Positions 1 through 7,929 of a stretch of DNA of 37,621 nucleotides are shown here, piece by piece (position 1 is the stretch's first letter; each line of letters opens with the position of its first letter). The notes beneath the pieces were generated by a model, which was not told the DNA's origin, made no database searches, and saw only the letters and a program-made list of their open reading frames with translations. Source of the stretch: Desulfobacterales bacterium HSG2 (GTDB lineage Bacteria; Desulfobacterota; Desulfobacteria; Desulfobacterales; 4be13). Position numbers and translations under genes: made by a program. The stretch lies in assembly GCA_030378035.1 (NCBI GenBank), contig JAUCGI010000039.1:1-37621 (forward strand), given 5' to 3'.

Positions 1-184
1 AACGATTTGGAAAATCGTTCCACAGTGATCATGTGGAACAATTTTGCAAATTGTTGTTTTGAACAATTTGGAAAATCGTTCTACATAACAATTTTGCAAA
101 TTGTTTTTCTGAACGATTTGGAAAATCGTTTTACAGTGATCAATTTTGCAAATTGTTTTTCTGAACGATTTGGAAAATCGTTCT
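1..184. repeat. Array of alternating short palindromes
   Basis: Two palindromes alternate along this stretch. Type A has arms GAACGATTT and AAATCGTTC around a 3-base loop, seen near 1-20, 61-81, 113-133 and 164-184. Type B has arms ACAATTT and AAATTGT around a short TGC-containing loop, near 38-55, 88-105 and 140-157. Short T-rich or ACAGTGATC spacers separate them. The array runs off the left edge. I see no convincing gene in it; the short open frame here consists of repeat sequence. Confidence 0.8.
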
Positions 185-314
185 ACAGTGAAGGATGCCT
201 TCGGCCCTGATATCATTATTATTTCGACAAAATTAATTCTGTTGAATATTTTCTTACGTTTTTTGTGGACTTGAAAAAAAAAATGTGATACATACCTTGC
301 TTAATGATGAACGA
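185..314. other. Non-coding leader upstream of the split tRNA
   Basis: A/T-rich sequence between the palindrome array and the tRNA. It contains a GAAGGATGCC motif at 189-198 that matches the inner end of a terminal-inverted-repeat family seen again at 1168-1186, 33598-33636 and 36216-36371. No coding frame with a ribosome-binding site is visible, and no promoter can be assigned with confidence. Confidence 0.5.
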
Positions 315-641
<327 letters not shown>

Positions 642-711
642 ATTCCCTTCCTGATCTATATCAAAATGTCATTTCGGGAAAGCAGGATCATGTTCCTGCT
701 TTAACCGGGAT

Positions 712-841
712 AAGTACCTGGCCATAAATTTTCAGGCATCCGTATCAGCGGATTCCGGTTCGGAACCAAAAAAAAAGTCCCTTTTTTCCAGTCCCGCCCG
801 GAATGACATGTCGCGACGGGAAAACTTTTGGCCACCTACTT
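712..841. mobile_element. MITE-like element, AAGTACC family, copy A
   Basis: The left end AAGTACCTGGCCATAAAT (712-729) and the right end, ending ACTTTTGGCCACCTACTT (about 824-841), are imperfect inverted repeats. Similar ends bound the elements at 1691-1881, 20920-21018 and 23549-23669. The interior carries a palindromic cassette (739-806) with arms GGATTCCGG and CCCGGAATGACA. No transposase is encoded, so if mobile it is non-autonomous. Confidence 0.7.
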
Positions 842-1489
842 GACAAATAAATTCTGCATATATTATTCCGTTATTACCATGTTCAGATCGTAAATGCAAA
901 TTCTGTTTTTCAGAATTGAAAAATTGGCATCTTTACAATACTTGGGACAATTTTTCATGATGTCGGGAAGGAACCGCCGACACGCTATGTGCAAAACGGG
1001 CATCCCGGTTCGGGAAGTCCGCGCCGTCCCGTTCCCGAAACAACGGTCTGAGGGGCTTTTCACAAAAACTGTCCGAACTATTGATCTTTACATATTGCTT
1101 CACACTTTTTTGAAGAACGGGCTCATCAGCGTACATCCGCGTCCCCCTGTTCTTTCAAAAGTGTCAACTGACAAATGAAGGATGCCGAAAATTTATTTAT
1201 GGACAATTTGACAGGCACTTTATTCCTTTACAATTTCCAAAAAAATTGTTAGTCTCAGGTTAATCGGAATCTGCATGCTATGGAACAGTCAGAACTTTGT
1301 GAATGTCCCGCTCGGCCGGTTTGTGAGCTATGTCTGCTTACAAACTCGGAGCGCACGGAAGTCGTGACCAGGTCGGGGTGTTCCGGGTGCGACACCCCCG
1401 GAAAAACACCTGATTCAATTTACAACCTTTAAGTAACCCGACCATATATATTCCGGTAACAAATCAGAGCAGACTTCCAAAGCGGGGAT
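842..1489. other. Non-coding region with several hairpins
   Basis: No credible gene is seen; the short frames here lack ribosome-binding sites and recognisable domains. Visible structures are: an inverted repeat CACTTTTTTGAAGAACGGG (1101-1119) against CCCTGTTCTTTCAAAAGTG (1144-1162); a dispersed end motif CTGACAAATGAAGGATGCC (1168-1186); a hairpin GTTTGTGAGC/GCTTACAAAC near 1319-1345; and a GC-rich hairpin near 1377-1411 with arms GGTGTTCCGGG and CCCGGAAAAACACC. The region looks like accumulated repeat debris upstream of the island. Confidence 0.5.
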
Positions 1490-1501
1490 GGTGAACACAC
1501 C

Positions 1502-1613
1502 ATAAGTGTAAACTTAAAGATTTCTAAATCTCTTTATCTTGCTCTTTATCTTTATCCTGATAAAGAGCAAGAGCAAGAGCAAGAGCAAGATTAAGCCCTA
1601 AGTTTACACTTAT
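1502..1613. mobile_element. MITE-like element, ATAAGTGTAAACTTA family, copy 1
   Basis: The terminal inverted repeats ATAAGTGTAAACTTA (1502-1516) and TAAGTTTACACTTAT (1599-1613) are exact reverse complements. They are flanked on both sides by GGTGAACACACC (1490-1501 and 1614-1625), a perfect 12-bp direct repeat that may be a target-site duplication. The interior is a hexamer-rich hairpin (CTTTAT/ATAAAG and GAGCAA runs) with no coding capacity. A second member with the same ends lies at 23685-23972. Confidence 0.75.
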
Positions 1614-1690
1614 GGTGAACACACCAATGAAGGCTAATGGTATTTACCGGTCTGCATGATAAAAGTTCGTGCCGACGATTTTAAATAGTT

Positions 1691-1881
1691 GAGTACTTGG
1701 CCATAAATTTTCCTGATTATAAGAGACGGATTTAGGCCCGTGAACCTGAACTTATACCTGAACCTGAAGCTGCCCGTAAATGAATGTTCAGGTTCACAGG
1801 GATCCCAGATCCTTTATAATCAGAAATTTTCGGGTATCTTCTTATAATAGAAAATACTGAAAAACTTTTGGCTAGGTACTT
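1691..1881. mobile_element. MITE-like element, AAGTACC family, copy B
   Basis: The left end GAGTACTTGGCCATAAAT (1691-1708) and the right end ACTTTTGGCTAGGTACTTG (1863-1881) are inverted relative to each other and match the family at 712-841. The interior holds nested inverted repeats: CCTGATTATAAG against CTTTATAATCAG, and GTGAACCTGAAC against GTTCAGGTTCAC. It could fold as one long hairpin. A further solo right end (ACTTTTGGGCAGATACTTAA) lies at about 1935-1954, just upstream of the first island gene. Confidence 0.7.
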
Positions 1882-2026
1882 GTGCGTTCAGATGGCTGAT
1901 ACCATGACAGTTTCGGAAACTTCGAATACCGGAAACTTTTGGGCAGATACTTAAGTCAACAGTATTGCCCTTATGAAGTCCGACTTCAAATTCGGATATG
2001 CTGATAATATAAGAAAGTAACGACAG

Positions 2027-4132
2027 ATGAATTACCATGAAAAACTGGATATATTAAAGGAAAGGAATCCCTTTACCTCGTCCAGCGCCGGAGACCCCTG
2101 GGAAGGCAAATATCCGGATGTTGAGTCTGTGAATCGGAATGCCTTCGAAGGGATTTGTCAACTGATTAAACAGAAGTCCGCGGACCCTGCTGAAAATTTT
2201 GCCGGACTTGTGCTCGGAGATGTGGGCAGCGGCAAAACTCACCTTATCGGCAGGATACTTGAGTACGGCAAGCGGGCTGACCCTCCTTTTTCCTTTGCCT
2301 ACATTCAACCGATTGAAGATCCGGAACAGCCCTACCGCTACCTTCTGCGCGAGGTGATGGTGAATCTCTGTCACCCGATTGACGGAGCATCAGGCACAAG
2401 TCATCTTGACAGAATTCTGTCTGAAATTTTCAGGGAAGAGGTCGAGAAAATATTCAGATCGTCCAAGGTTGAAAAACATATCCGGTTCCTTGGCAAACTC
2501 AGACGGGATCCCACAGAGATTTTCAGAAATGACATGATGACATCGGCCGCGCTGAAATATGTCGAAGAGAGAACCTTCAGATTTATGACTGGTGAATATC
2601 CCGAGTTTCCTGACAACTTTCTGAAAGTCTTGTTACAACACTGGATTCCGGAAAAAAGACCGGCATCTGTGAACTGGCTGAAAGGGAGCGTGATGGATGA
2701 TGAAGACGCCGCATTGCTCGAAGTTCCGGGCCGGCAGAACAAATCCGACGCGTTTCTGGAGCAGGAGGCCCGAAACATCCTGAGGACTTTCGGCATACTG
2801 ATGATGCGTTACGGTCAGCCAATGGTGATCTGCTTTGATCGTCTGGAAAATCTGGAAACGAACGGACAGATCCATTCTCTGGGAAAAATGATTGAATTCC
2901 TGGTGGACGCGGCCAAAGCCATGCTGCCCGTTATCTGCTTCAGGACGCTTCAGTGGGATTGCAAATTCAGAAACAAAATAAACCGGCATGTTGCCACCCG
3001 CCTTGAAAACAACACGTTCCGACTGGAAGGATGCAGCACAGAGCAGGCACTGGAGATTATTCGGTGCCGTTTGTCATTTGTGACAGGGGAGGATCGGGAA
3101 AATGATCTTTTCCCGTTTGACAGAAATGAACTGACAAGAATGTTTGAGGCCGGGCTTGAAAGCCCGAGAGAGATCATCTCCCGGGCCAATCATCAGTTGA
3201 GGAAAATACTGGGCAAAATGTACTCCGAGCCGCTTTCTGCAATCGGACAGTTGCAGGATGAGTTTGAGAGCCTGTACCAGCATATTCTGTCTGATTTCAG
3301 CCGCTATCAGCCGGATCGCGAGCGTCTGAGACGGGCGCTGGAGCTTTTCCTGAAATATGTCCCTTCGGATATCGGATTTCAGATTGAAGGGCTGACCCGG
3401 CCTGTGGGCAAAGAAAAACATGCTGATTTCGAATGTACTGTCAAACCCGCCGGTTCCCATTCTGTCAAAGCCATCTTTATTATTGATGTGGAACAGAACC
3501 ACACTTTTGCAGAATCGAATCTCAAAGCGGGAATCGATTTTTTCAGCAAATTTCCTTCGGGCAAAGCTTTTTATATCCGTGATGCCAGATCTCCTTTTCC
3601 ATCGCTCCGGTGGTCTGAGGCAAACGAAATGCTCGAAGAGTTCAGAAAGCGCGGCGGTCATGTCATCTTCCTGGATGACAAGCAGGCGGCAAGATGGTAT
3701 GCTCTGGCGTTGCTCAACTACGCGGTTAATGAAGGGGATGTGACCATCATGGATGCTGATAATCAGATGAAATTTGTCTCTTCCGAGGCATTTGCCTCTT
3801 TTATCCGGGAAAAGATTCATGGTAAGGCATATCCTGTTTTTCAGGATTTTGACAAGGCTTTGGAACTTGCTCCGATCGGGGGAAGCACAGAACCGCCTGC
3901 TCAACTGTCGGATGAGGATATTGTGAAAAGCGCCTCGGATACCCTCGAACTTGTCCCTATGATGATATTAAACTCCCAAATGCTTGCGAAATCTCTGAAC
4001 CAGTCAGGAATTGCGATTGACCTGGAAGGAATGCTCAGAGTCATCGGCAGGTTTAAAGACCGATTTGAAGTTATCCCTTCGGCAGACGGAGTGTTAATCC
4101 GGTTAAAAAAAGGAGTGACCGAACATGGATAG
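2027..4132 (+). CDS. AAA+ (Orc1/STAND-like) ATPase, paralog 1 of 3
   Basis: 701-aa P-loop NTPase. Residues 14-31 carry the signature PFTSSSAGDPWEGKYPDV shared by all three island paralogs. Walker A is GDVGSGKT (64-71) and Walker B is MVICFDRLEN (266-275). A sensor-2-like SPREIISRA follows at about 379-387. These features suggest an Orc1/ExeA/STAND-type AAA+ fold. A distal alpha/beta region contains FIIDVEQ, YIRDARSPFPSLRW and ARWYALALLNYAV and is of unknown function. The last ~70 residues (from about VKSASDTLELVPMM) form a small domain, possibly winged-helix, that paralog 2 shares and paralog 3 lacks. Only a weak ribosome-binding site precedes the ATG. The upstream region is repeats rather than a cognate adaptor gene, unlike the other two copies. 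The stop overlaps the next gene. The molecular target is unknown. Confidence 0.88.
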   Translation: MNYHEKLDILKERNPFTSSSAGDPWEGKYPDVESVNRNAFEGICQLIKQKSADPAENFAGLVLGDVGSGKTHLIGRILEYGKRADPPFSFAYIQPIEDPEQPYRYLLREVMVNLCHPIDGASGTSHLDRILSEIFREEVEKIFRSSKVEKHIRFLGKLRRDPTEIFRNDMMTSAALKYVEERTFRFMTGEYPEFPDNFLKVLLQHWIPEKRPASVNWLKGSVMDDEDAALLEVPGRQNKSDAFLEQEARNILRTFGILMMRYGQPMVICFDRLENLETNGQIHSLGKMIEFLVDAAKAMLPVICFRTLQWDCKFRNKINRHVATRLENNTFRLEGCSTEQALEIIRCRLSFVTGEDRENDLFPFDRNELTRMFEAGLESPREIISRANHQLRKILGKMYSEPLSAIGQLQDEFESLYQHILSDFSRYQPDRERLRRALELFLKYVPSDIGFQIEGLTRPVGKEKHADFECTVKPAGSHSVKAIFIIDVEQNHTFAESNLKAGIDFFSKFPSGKAFYIRDARSPFPSLRWSEANEMLEEFRKRGGHVIFLDDKQAARWYALALLNYAVNEGDVTIMDADNQMKFVSSEAFASFIREKIHGKAYPVFQDFDKALELAPIGGSTEPPAQLSDEDIVKSASDTLELVPMMILNSQMLAKSLNQSGIAIDLEGMLRVIGRFKDRFEVIPSADGVLIRLKKGVTEHG

Positions 4133-4541
4133 GGAAAAGGATATCAGAATCGCCATAACCAAATTGGAAAGCAGGAAAACCCACAGAATCGATCTGCTGA
4201 GAGCAATGTCGGGACTGGGCCGGCATGAATTTGAGACGGCCGTTAAGGAATTGGCGCGTGATCGGAGACTCGAACTTGTCGGCGGCGACACTTCCGGAAT
4301 GACGGATGAACAGATTGAAGATTTAATCAAAGTTGACGGGGATATATTTGTGAATGTTGTATGGCTGAAATCTTTGCCTTCAAAGGCGCGGGGGAGGATA
4401 TCCCCGGACGGTCGTGAGGGGATCACCGTCAGGCTGCCTCATGAAATGGTCGGGCGACTGAGGGCGAGCGGGCGGGCTGATGGGATTGTGGAAGAGGCGT
4501 TGATTCAGGCGGGGGTTATGGAGCAACAGAAAAAGGGGTAA
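4125..4541 (+). CDS. Small winged-helix/RHH-like accessory protein
   Basis: 138-aa protein starting inside the end of ATPase 1, with AAGGAG about 10 nt upstream of its ATG, so it is translationally coupled. Residues 18-80 (HRIDLLRAMSG to FVNVVW) resemble the C-terminal domain of the two larger accessory proteins of the island. They share the pattern GGDxSxMTxxxI followed by a beta strand ending VxW. Residues 98-130 (ITVRLPHEMVGRLRASG and on) look like a ribbon-helix-helix segment of CopG/BrnA type. Together these suggest DNA binding or an ATPase adaptor, but no function is recognised. It may also act as the regulator of the cluster. Confidence 0.75.
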   Translation: MDREKDIRIAITKLESRKTHRIDLLRAMSGLGRHEFETAVKELARDRRLELVGGDTSGMTDEQIEDLIKVDGDIFVNVVWLKSLPSKARGRISPDGREGITVRLPHEMVGRLRASGRADGIVEEALIQAGVMEQQKKG

Positions 4542-4547
4542 AAAGAA

Positions 4548-5771
4548 ATGACAGATGACAAAACGCAAGTGGCAAATGATAAAATTCCTGATGTCGAAAA
4601 GGAAATTTCGGAGTTGCTAAGAAAACAGGAAAAGGACTATCTTACAGTTGCACAGGTCAGAAATGGCCTTTCCCTTGCTACATTAAAGTTTTTTGGACTC
4701 ACAAGAAAGTCAAATCAAACAGATGTTCTCAAAAAATTAGAGCCTTATTTTGGCAATAGTCTGCAAAATTATCATCCTGGGAAAACTACCTATATTGGTT
4801 TTAAAATGTCAATTCCTGATGTCGAAAAGGAAATTTCGGATTTGTTGAGAAAAGAGGGAAAGGATTCTCTTACAGTTACACAGGTCAGAAAGATACTTTC
4901 TCTTGCTACATTAAAGTTTTTTGGACTCACAAGGAAGTCAAGTCTGACAGATGTTCTGAAAAAGCTGAAGCCCTATCTGGGTGAAAGTTTGCAAAATTAC
5001 AAAGGGCCTTTTGATAAAGCTTATATTGGCTTTAAAATGTCTCTGGACAAACTTCCTGATATCGAAAAGGAAATTTCGGATTTGTTGAAAAAAAAGGAAG
5101 AGGATTATCTTACAGTTAAAAAGGTCAGAGATGGTCTTTCCTCTGCTACATTAAAATCTTGTGAACTAAAGAAAAAGTCAAATCCGACGGATGTTCTCAA
5201 AAAATTAGAGCCTCATTTTGGCAATAGTCTGCAAAATTATACTGGCTATAGGAAAACTACCTATATTGGTTTTAAAATGTCTCTGGATGAAATTCTCTTT
5301 AAGAAAGTTGAGCAGAATCCTGGTTTGAGTCAGAAGCAGTTAGGCATGAACTTTCCCATGTCTATAAAGGAGTATATCCCTGTCCTTAATGATCTTTTGA
5401 AAGCGGGTAGGATAGTATGCACATTCAACTCAAATCGTACACCTATATTGGAAATCTCTCAGAGAATTCCAATTTCAGCAGAAACTGAAAAATCTGAGGG
5501 GGAATCAGTAAATGACCGAGATGCGTTTAAAGCTGCCTACGATGAAGTTGGCAGAGGACGGGACTTTGTTCGTATTCATAGCATTCGAGAGTATTTAAAC
5601 TGGTCTCGGGAGCACTTTGACAGCGTATTAATAGAGTTGAGAGGAAGTTATACAATTCGGCTTCATGGCGGAGACCCTTCGACAATGACTGAAAAGGAAA
5701 TACAAGATTCTTTTATGGATGAAAAAGGCAGACTTCGCATCAATGTGACATGGAGGGGAAATGATGAATAG
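4548..5771 (+). CDS. Accessory protein with three tandem winged-helix-like repeats
   Basis: 407-aa protein made of an internal triplication. Residues 13-88, 89-165 and 169-245 are near-identical modules, each running EKEISxLL, LTVxxVR, TDVLKKL, then YIGFKMS. A different helix-turn-helix-like module follows at 246-303 (NPGLSQKQLG, VLNDLLKAGRIV). A C-terminal domain (325-402) has FVRIHSIREYL and HGGDPSTMTEKEI, which the 138-aa protein partly shares and the 243-aa island protein shares closely. AGGGG precedes the ATG. The stop overlaps the start of ATPase 2, implying co-translation and probably a complex. The codon-level similarity of the repeats indicates a recent duplication. The reading as a DNA-binding adaptor is inferred from the fold-like pattern only. 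Confidence 0.85.
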   Translation: MTDDKTQVANDKIPDVEKEISELLRKQEKDYLTVAQVRNGLSLATLKFFGLTRKSNQTDVLKKLEPYFGNSLQNYHPGKTTYIGFKMSIPDVEKEISDLLRKEGKDSLTVTQVRKILSLATLKFFGLTRKSSLTDVLKKLKPYLGESLQNYKGPFDKAYIGFKMSLDKLPDIEKEISDLLKKKEEDYLTVKKVRDGLSSATLKSCELKKKSNPTDVLKKLEPHFGNSLQNYTGYRKTTYIGFKMSLDEILFKKVEQNPGLSQKQLGMNFPMSIKEYIPVLNDLLKAGRIVCTFNSNRTPILEISQRIPISAETEKSEGESVNDRDAFKAAYDEVGRGRDFVRIHSIREYLNWSREHFDSVLIELRGSYTIRLHGGDPSTMTEKEIQDSFMDEKGRLRINVTWRGNDE

Positions 5772-7929
5772 AGATGAAATGTTAAATGCCTTATGGAACA
5801 AAAATCCCTTTACCTCATCCAGCGTGGGGGATCCTTGGGAAAGGAAATATCCAGATGTTGAAGACGTGAACAAAACCGCTTTTGAAGGGCTTCGCCAACT
5901 CATTCAACAAAAGGCGGCGGATCCCGCTGAAAATCTTGCAGGAATTGTTCTTGGTGACGCAGGTGAAGGCAAAACCCACCTCATTGGCAGGATACTTGAA
6001 TATGGCAGGCGGACCGGAACCCCCTTTTCTTTCGCCTATATTCAGCCCATTGAAGATCCGGAACAGACTTATCGTTATCTTTTACGCGAGGTGATTGTCA
6101 ATCTCTGCTATCCGGTTAATCCCTCTTTAAATACGACTTATCTTGATAGGATTCTGGCTAACATTTTTAAGGATGGCCTTGAGAAAAAGTTCCGATCTTC
6201 CAAAACTGAGAAACACATCAGACTTCTTGATAAACTCCGGGAAGATCCGATAAGTGTTTTCAGAGAGGATATTATCACCTCCGCCGCGTTAGAATACATT
6301 GAGAAAGAATCCCTCAACTTCATGATTGGAGAACATCCTAAATTTCCTGACAACTTCCTGAAGATATTATTCCAATATCGAATTCCTGGGAAGAAAGCTG
6401 CATCTGTTAAATGGCTTAAAGGGAGTATAATCGACGATGAAGATGCTTTATTGCTTGGAGTTCGGGGCAGACAGGATAAAACTGATGTTTCTCTGGAGCA
6501 AGAAGCCCGCGATATATTGGATGCTCTCGGCGTTTTGATGGCGCGTTATGGTCAGCCAATGGTGATTTGTTTTGATCGTCTTGAAAATCTGGAAACAGAT
6601 GAACAGATTCGTGCCTTTGGAAAAGTGGTTGAATCTCTGGTAGATACGGCTAAAGCTATGTTGCCGATTGCCTTCGTCAGATGGGGGCTGTGGGAAGAGA
6701 AGTTCAGAATAAAATTAAACCAACATGTCATCGACAGGCTTGAATCAAACGAGCTAAAACTCAAAAGAGGATGCACTGTTGAACAAGCATTGGATATCAT
6801 ACGAAACCGTTTGGCCTTCGTTTGTGAAAATAAAGAAGATGATCTTTTCCCATTCGATAGGGATCAGTTGATTCATATGTTTGAAGGTGAAGTGGAAAGT
6901 CCGAGGGAAGTCATCAAGCAGGCCAATAAGCTATTGAGAGAAATTGTTGGCAAAAAGCAGAGTGAGCCATCCATAGTCAAACAGTTGCAGGAGGAATTTG
7001 AAAGCCAATACCAGACAATTCTGGCTGATTTTGATCGCTATGCCCCTGACCGTGGAAGGTTAAGACGCGCCCTGAAACTTTATCTGAATAATACCCCACC
7101 CGAAACCGGCTTTGAAATTGTTGATCTGTTAAAACCTCATGGGAATAAATATATTGATTTCGAATGCAGAATCAAATTTTCAGAATCTTCCTCCGTCCCT
7201 GCCATTTTCATTATAGACATGGAGTTACACCATCGATCCGTAGGCGCCAGCCTCAAAAGGGGTAGCGATTTTTTAGGAAAAAATAATGAAGGGAAAGCTA
7301 TTTACATTCGGGATCAGCGATGCGTTATTCCATCGCTTCCTAAATGGGAAGGTACAAACGACAAACTTCGAAATTTCGAGAACCTTGGTGGCTCTGCTGT
7401 TCTTCTGGACAATAAACAGGCTGCAAAATGGTACGCCCTTGCATTACTTAGCTATGCGGTCAAGGAGGGTGATATAACCATTACTGATGCCAATCAGATG
7501 AGACCTGTATCGACTGAAGAATTTTGTTGCTTTATTCAGGAAAAGATACATGGTGACACACACCAGACTTTCCAGACTTTTGACAAGATTATAGCGGAAC
7601 ACTCATCAGATGAAACTATAACCCCTTCTTCTGATCCCGATCCTCCCCTGGCGGAACCATTATCAGATGAACCCTCACCTGATCCCGATCCCCCGGTTGA
7701 CGACGAACTTGTTGCCGAAAAGGCGGTGGAGATTCTGCGTTCCACACCCGGAATGATGATGCTGAATTCTCAAAAACTTGTCGAGTATCTGAATCAATCA
7801 GGAATCACCGTTGATCTGGAAGAAATGCTTATGGTCATAAGCAAATTTAAAGATCGCTTTGAGGTCATCCCGTCAAAAAATGGAGTTTTAATCATTTTGA
7901 AAAAGGAATGGCTTAATGCACAAGGCTAA
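5764..7929 (+). CDS. AAA+ (Orc1/STAND-like) ATPase, paralog 2 of 3
   Basis: About 721 aa, clearly homologous to paralog 1 along its length. It has the PFTSSSVGDPWE signature, Walker A GDAGEGKT (about 63-70), Walker B MVICFDRLEN, SPREVIKQAN, and the distal FIIDME and YIRDQR alpha/beta region. A Pro/Asp-rich linker (SSDPDPPLAEPLSDEPSPD region) tethers the same C-terminal domain as paralog 1 (MMMLNSQKLVEYLNQSG). The start is taken at the second of two adjacent ATGs (5761 and 5764): it gives the MN start seen in paralog 1 and better spacing from GGAGGGG. The gene overlaps the triple-repeat protein upstream and the Cas4-FtsK gene downstream. It is more A/T-rich than paralogs 1 and 3, which hints at separate histories. 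Confidence 0.88.
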   Translation: MNRDEMLNALWNKNPFTSSSVGDPWERKYPDVEDVNKTAFEGLRQLIQQKAADPAENLAGIVLGDAGEGKTHLIGRILEYGRRTGTPFSFAYIQPIEDPEQTYRYLLREVIVNLCYPVNPSLNTTYLDRILANIFKDGLEKKFRSSKTEKHIRLLDKLREDPISVFREDIITSAALEYIEKESLNFMIGEHPKFPDNFLKILFQYRIPGKKAASVKWLKGSIIDDEDALLLGVRGRQDKTDVSLEQEARDILDALGVLMARYGQPMVICFDRLENLETDEQIRAFGKVVESLVDTAKAMLPIAFVRWGLWEEKFRIKLNQHVIDRLESNELKLKRGCTVEQALDIIRNRLAFVCENKEDDLFPFDRDQLIHMFEGEVESPREVIKQANKLLREIVGKKQSEPSIVKQLQEEFESQYQTILADFDRYAPDRGRLRRALKLYLNNTPPETGFEIVDLLKPHGNKYIDFECRIKFSESSSVPAIFIIDMELHHRSVGASLKRGSDFLGKNNEGKAIYIRDQRCVIPSLPKWEGTNDKLRNFENLGGSAVLLDNKQAAKWYALALLSYAVKEGDITITDANQMRPVSTEEFCCFIQEKIHGDTHQTFQTFDKIIAEHSSDETITPSSDPDPPLAEPLSDEPSPDPDPPVDDELVAEKAVEILRSTPGMMMLNSQKLVEYLNQSGITVDLEEMLMVISKFKDRFEVIPSKNGVLIILKKEWLNAQG

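Noticed and set aside
863..1178. Small genes in the left intergenic region
   Set aside because: There are no ribosome-binding sites, and frames on both strands overlap repeat hairpins with no protein-like features.
3074..3904. Minus-strand 276-codon gene
   Set aside because: It lies antisense to the conserved ATPase 1 and has no recognisable domain.
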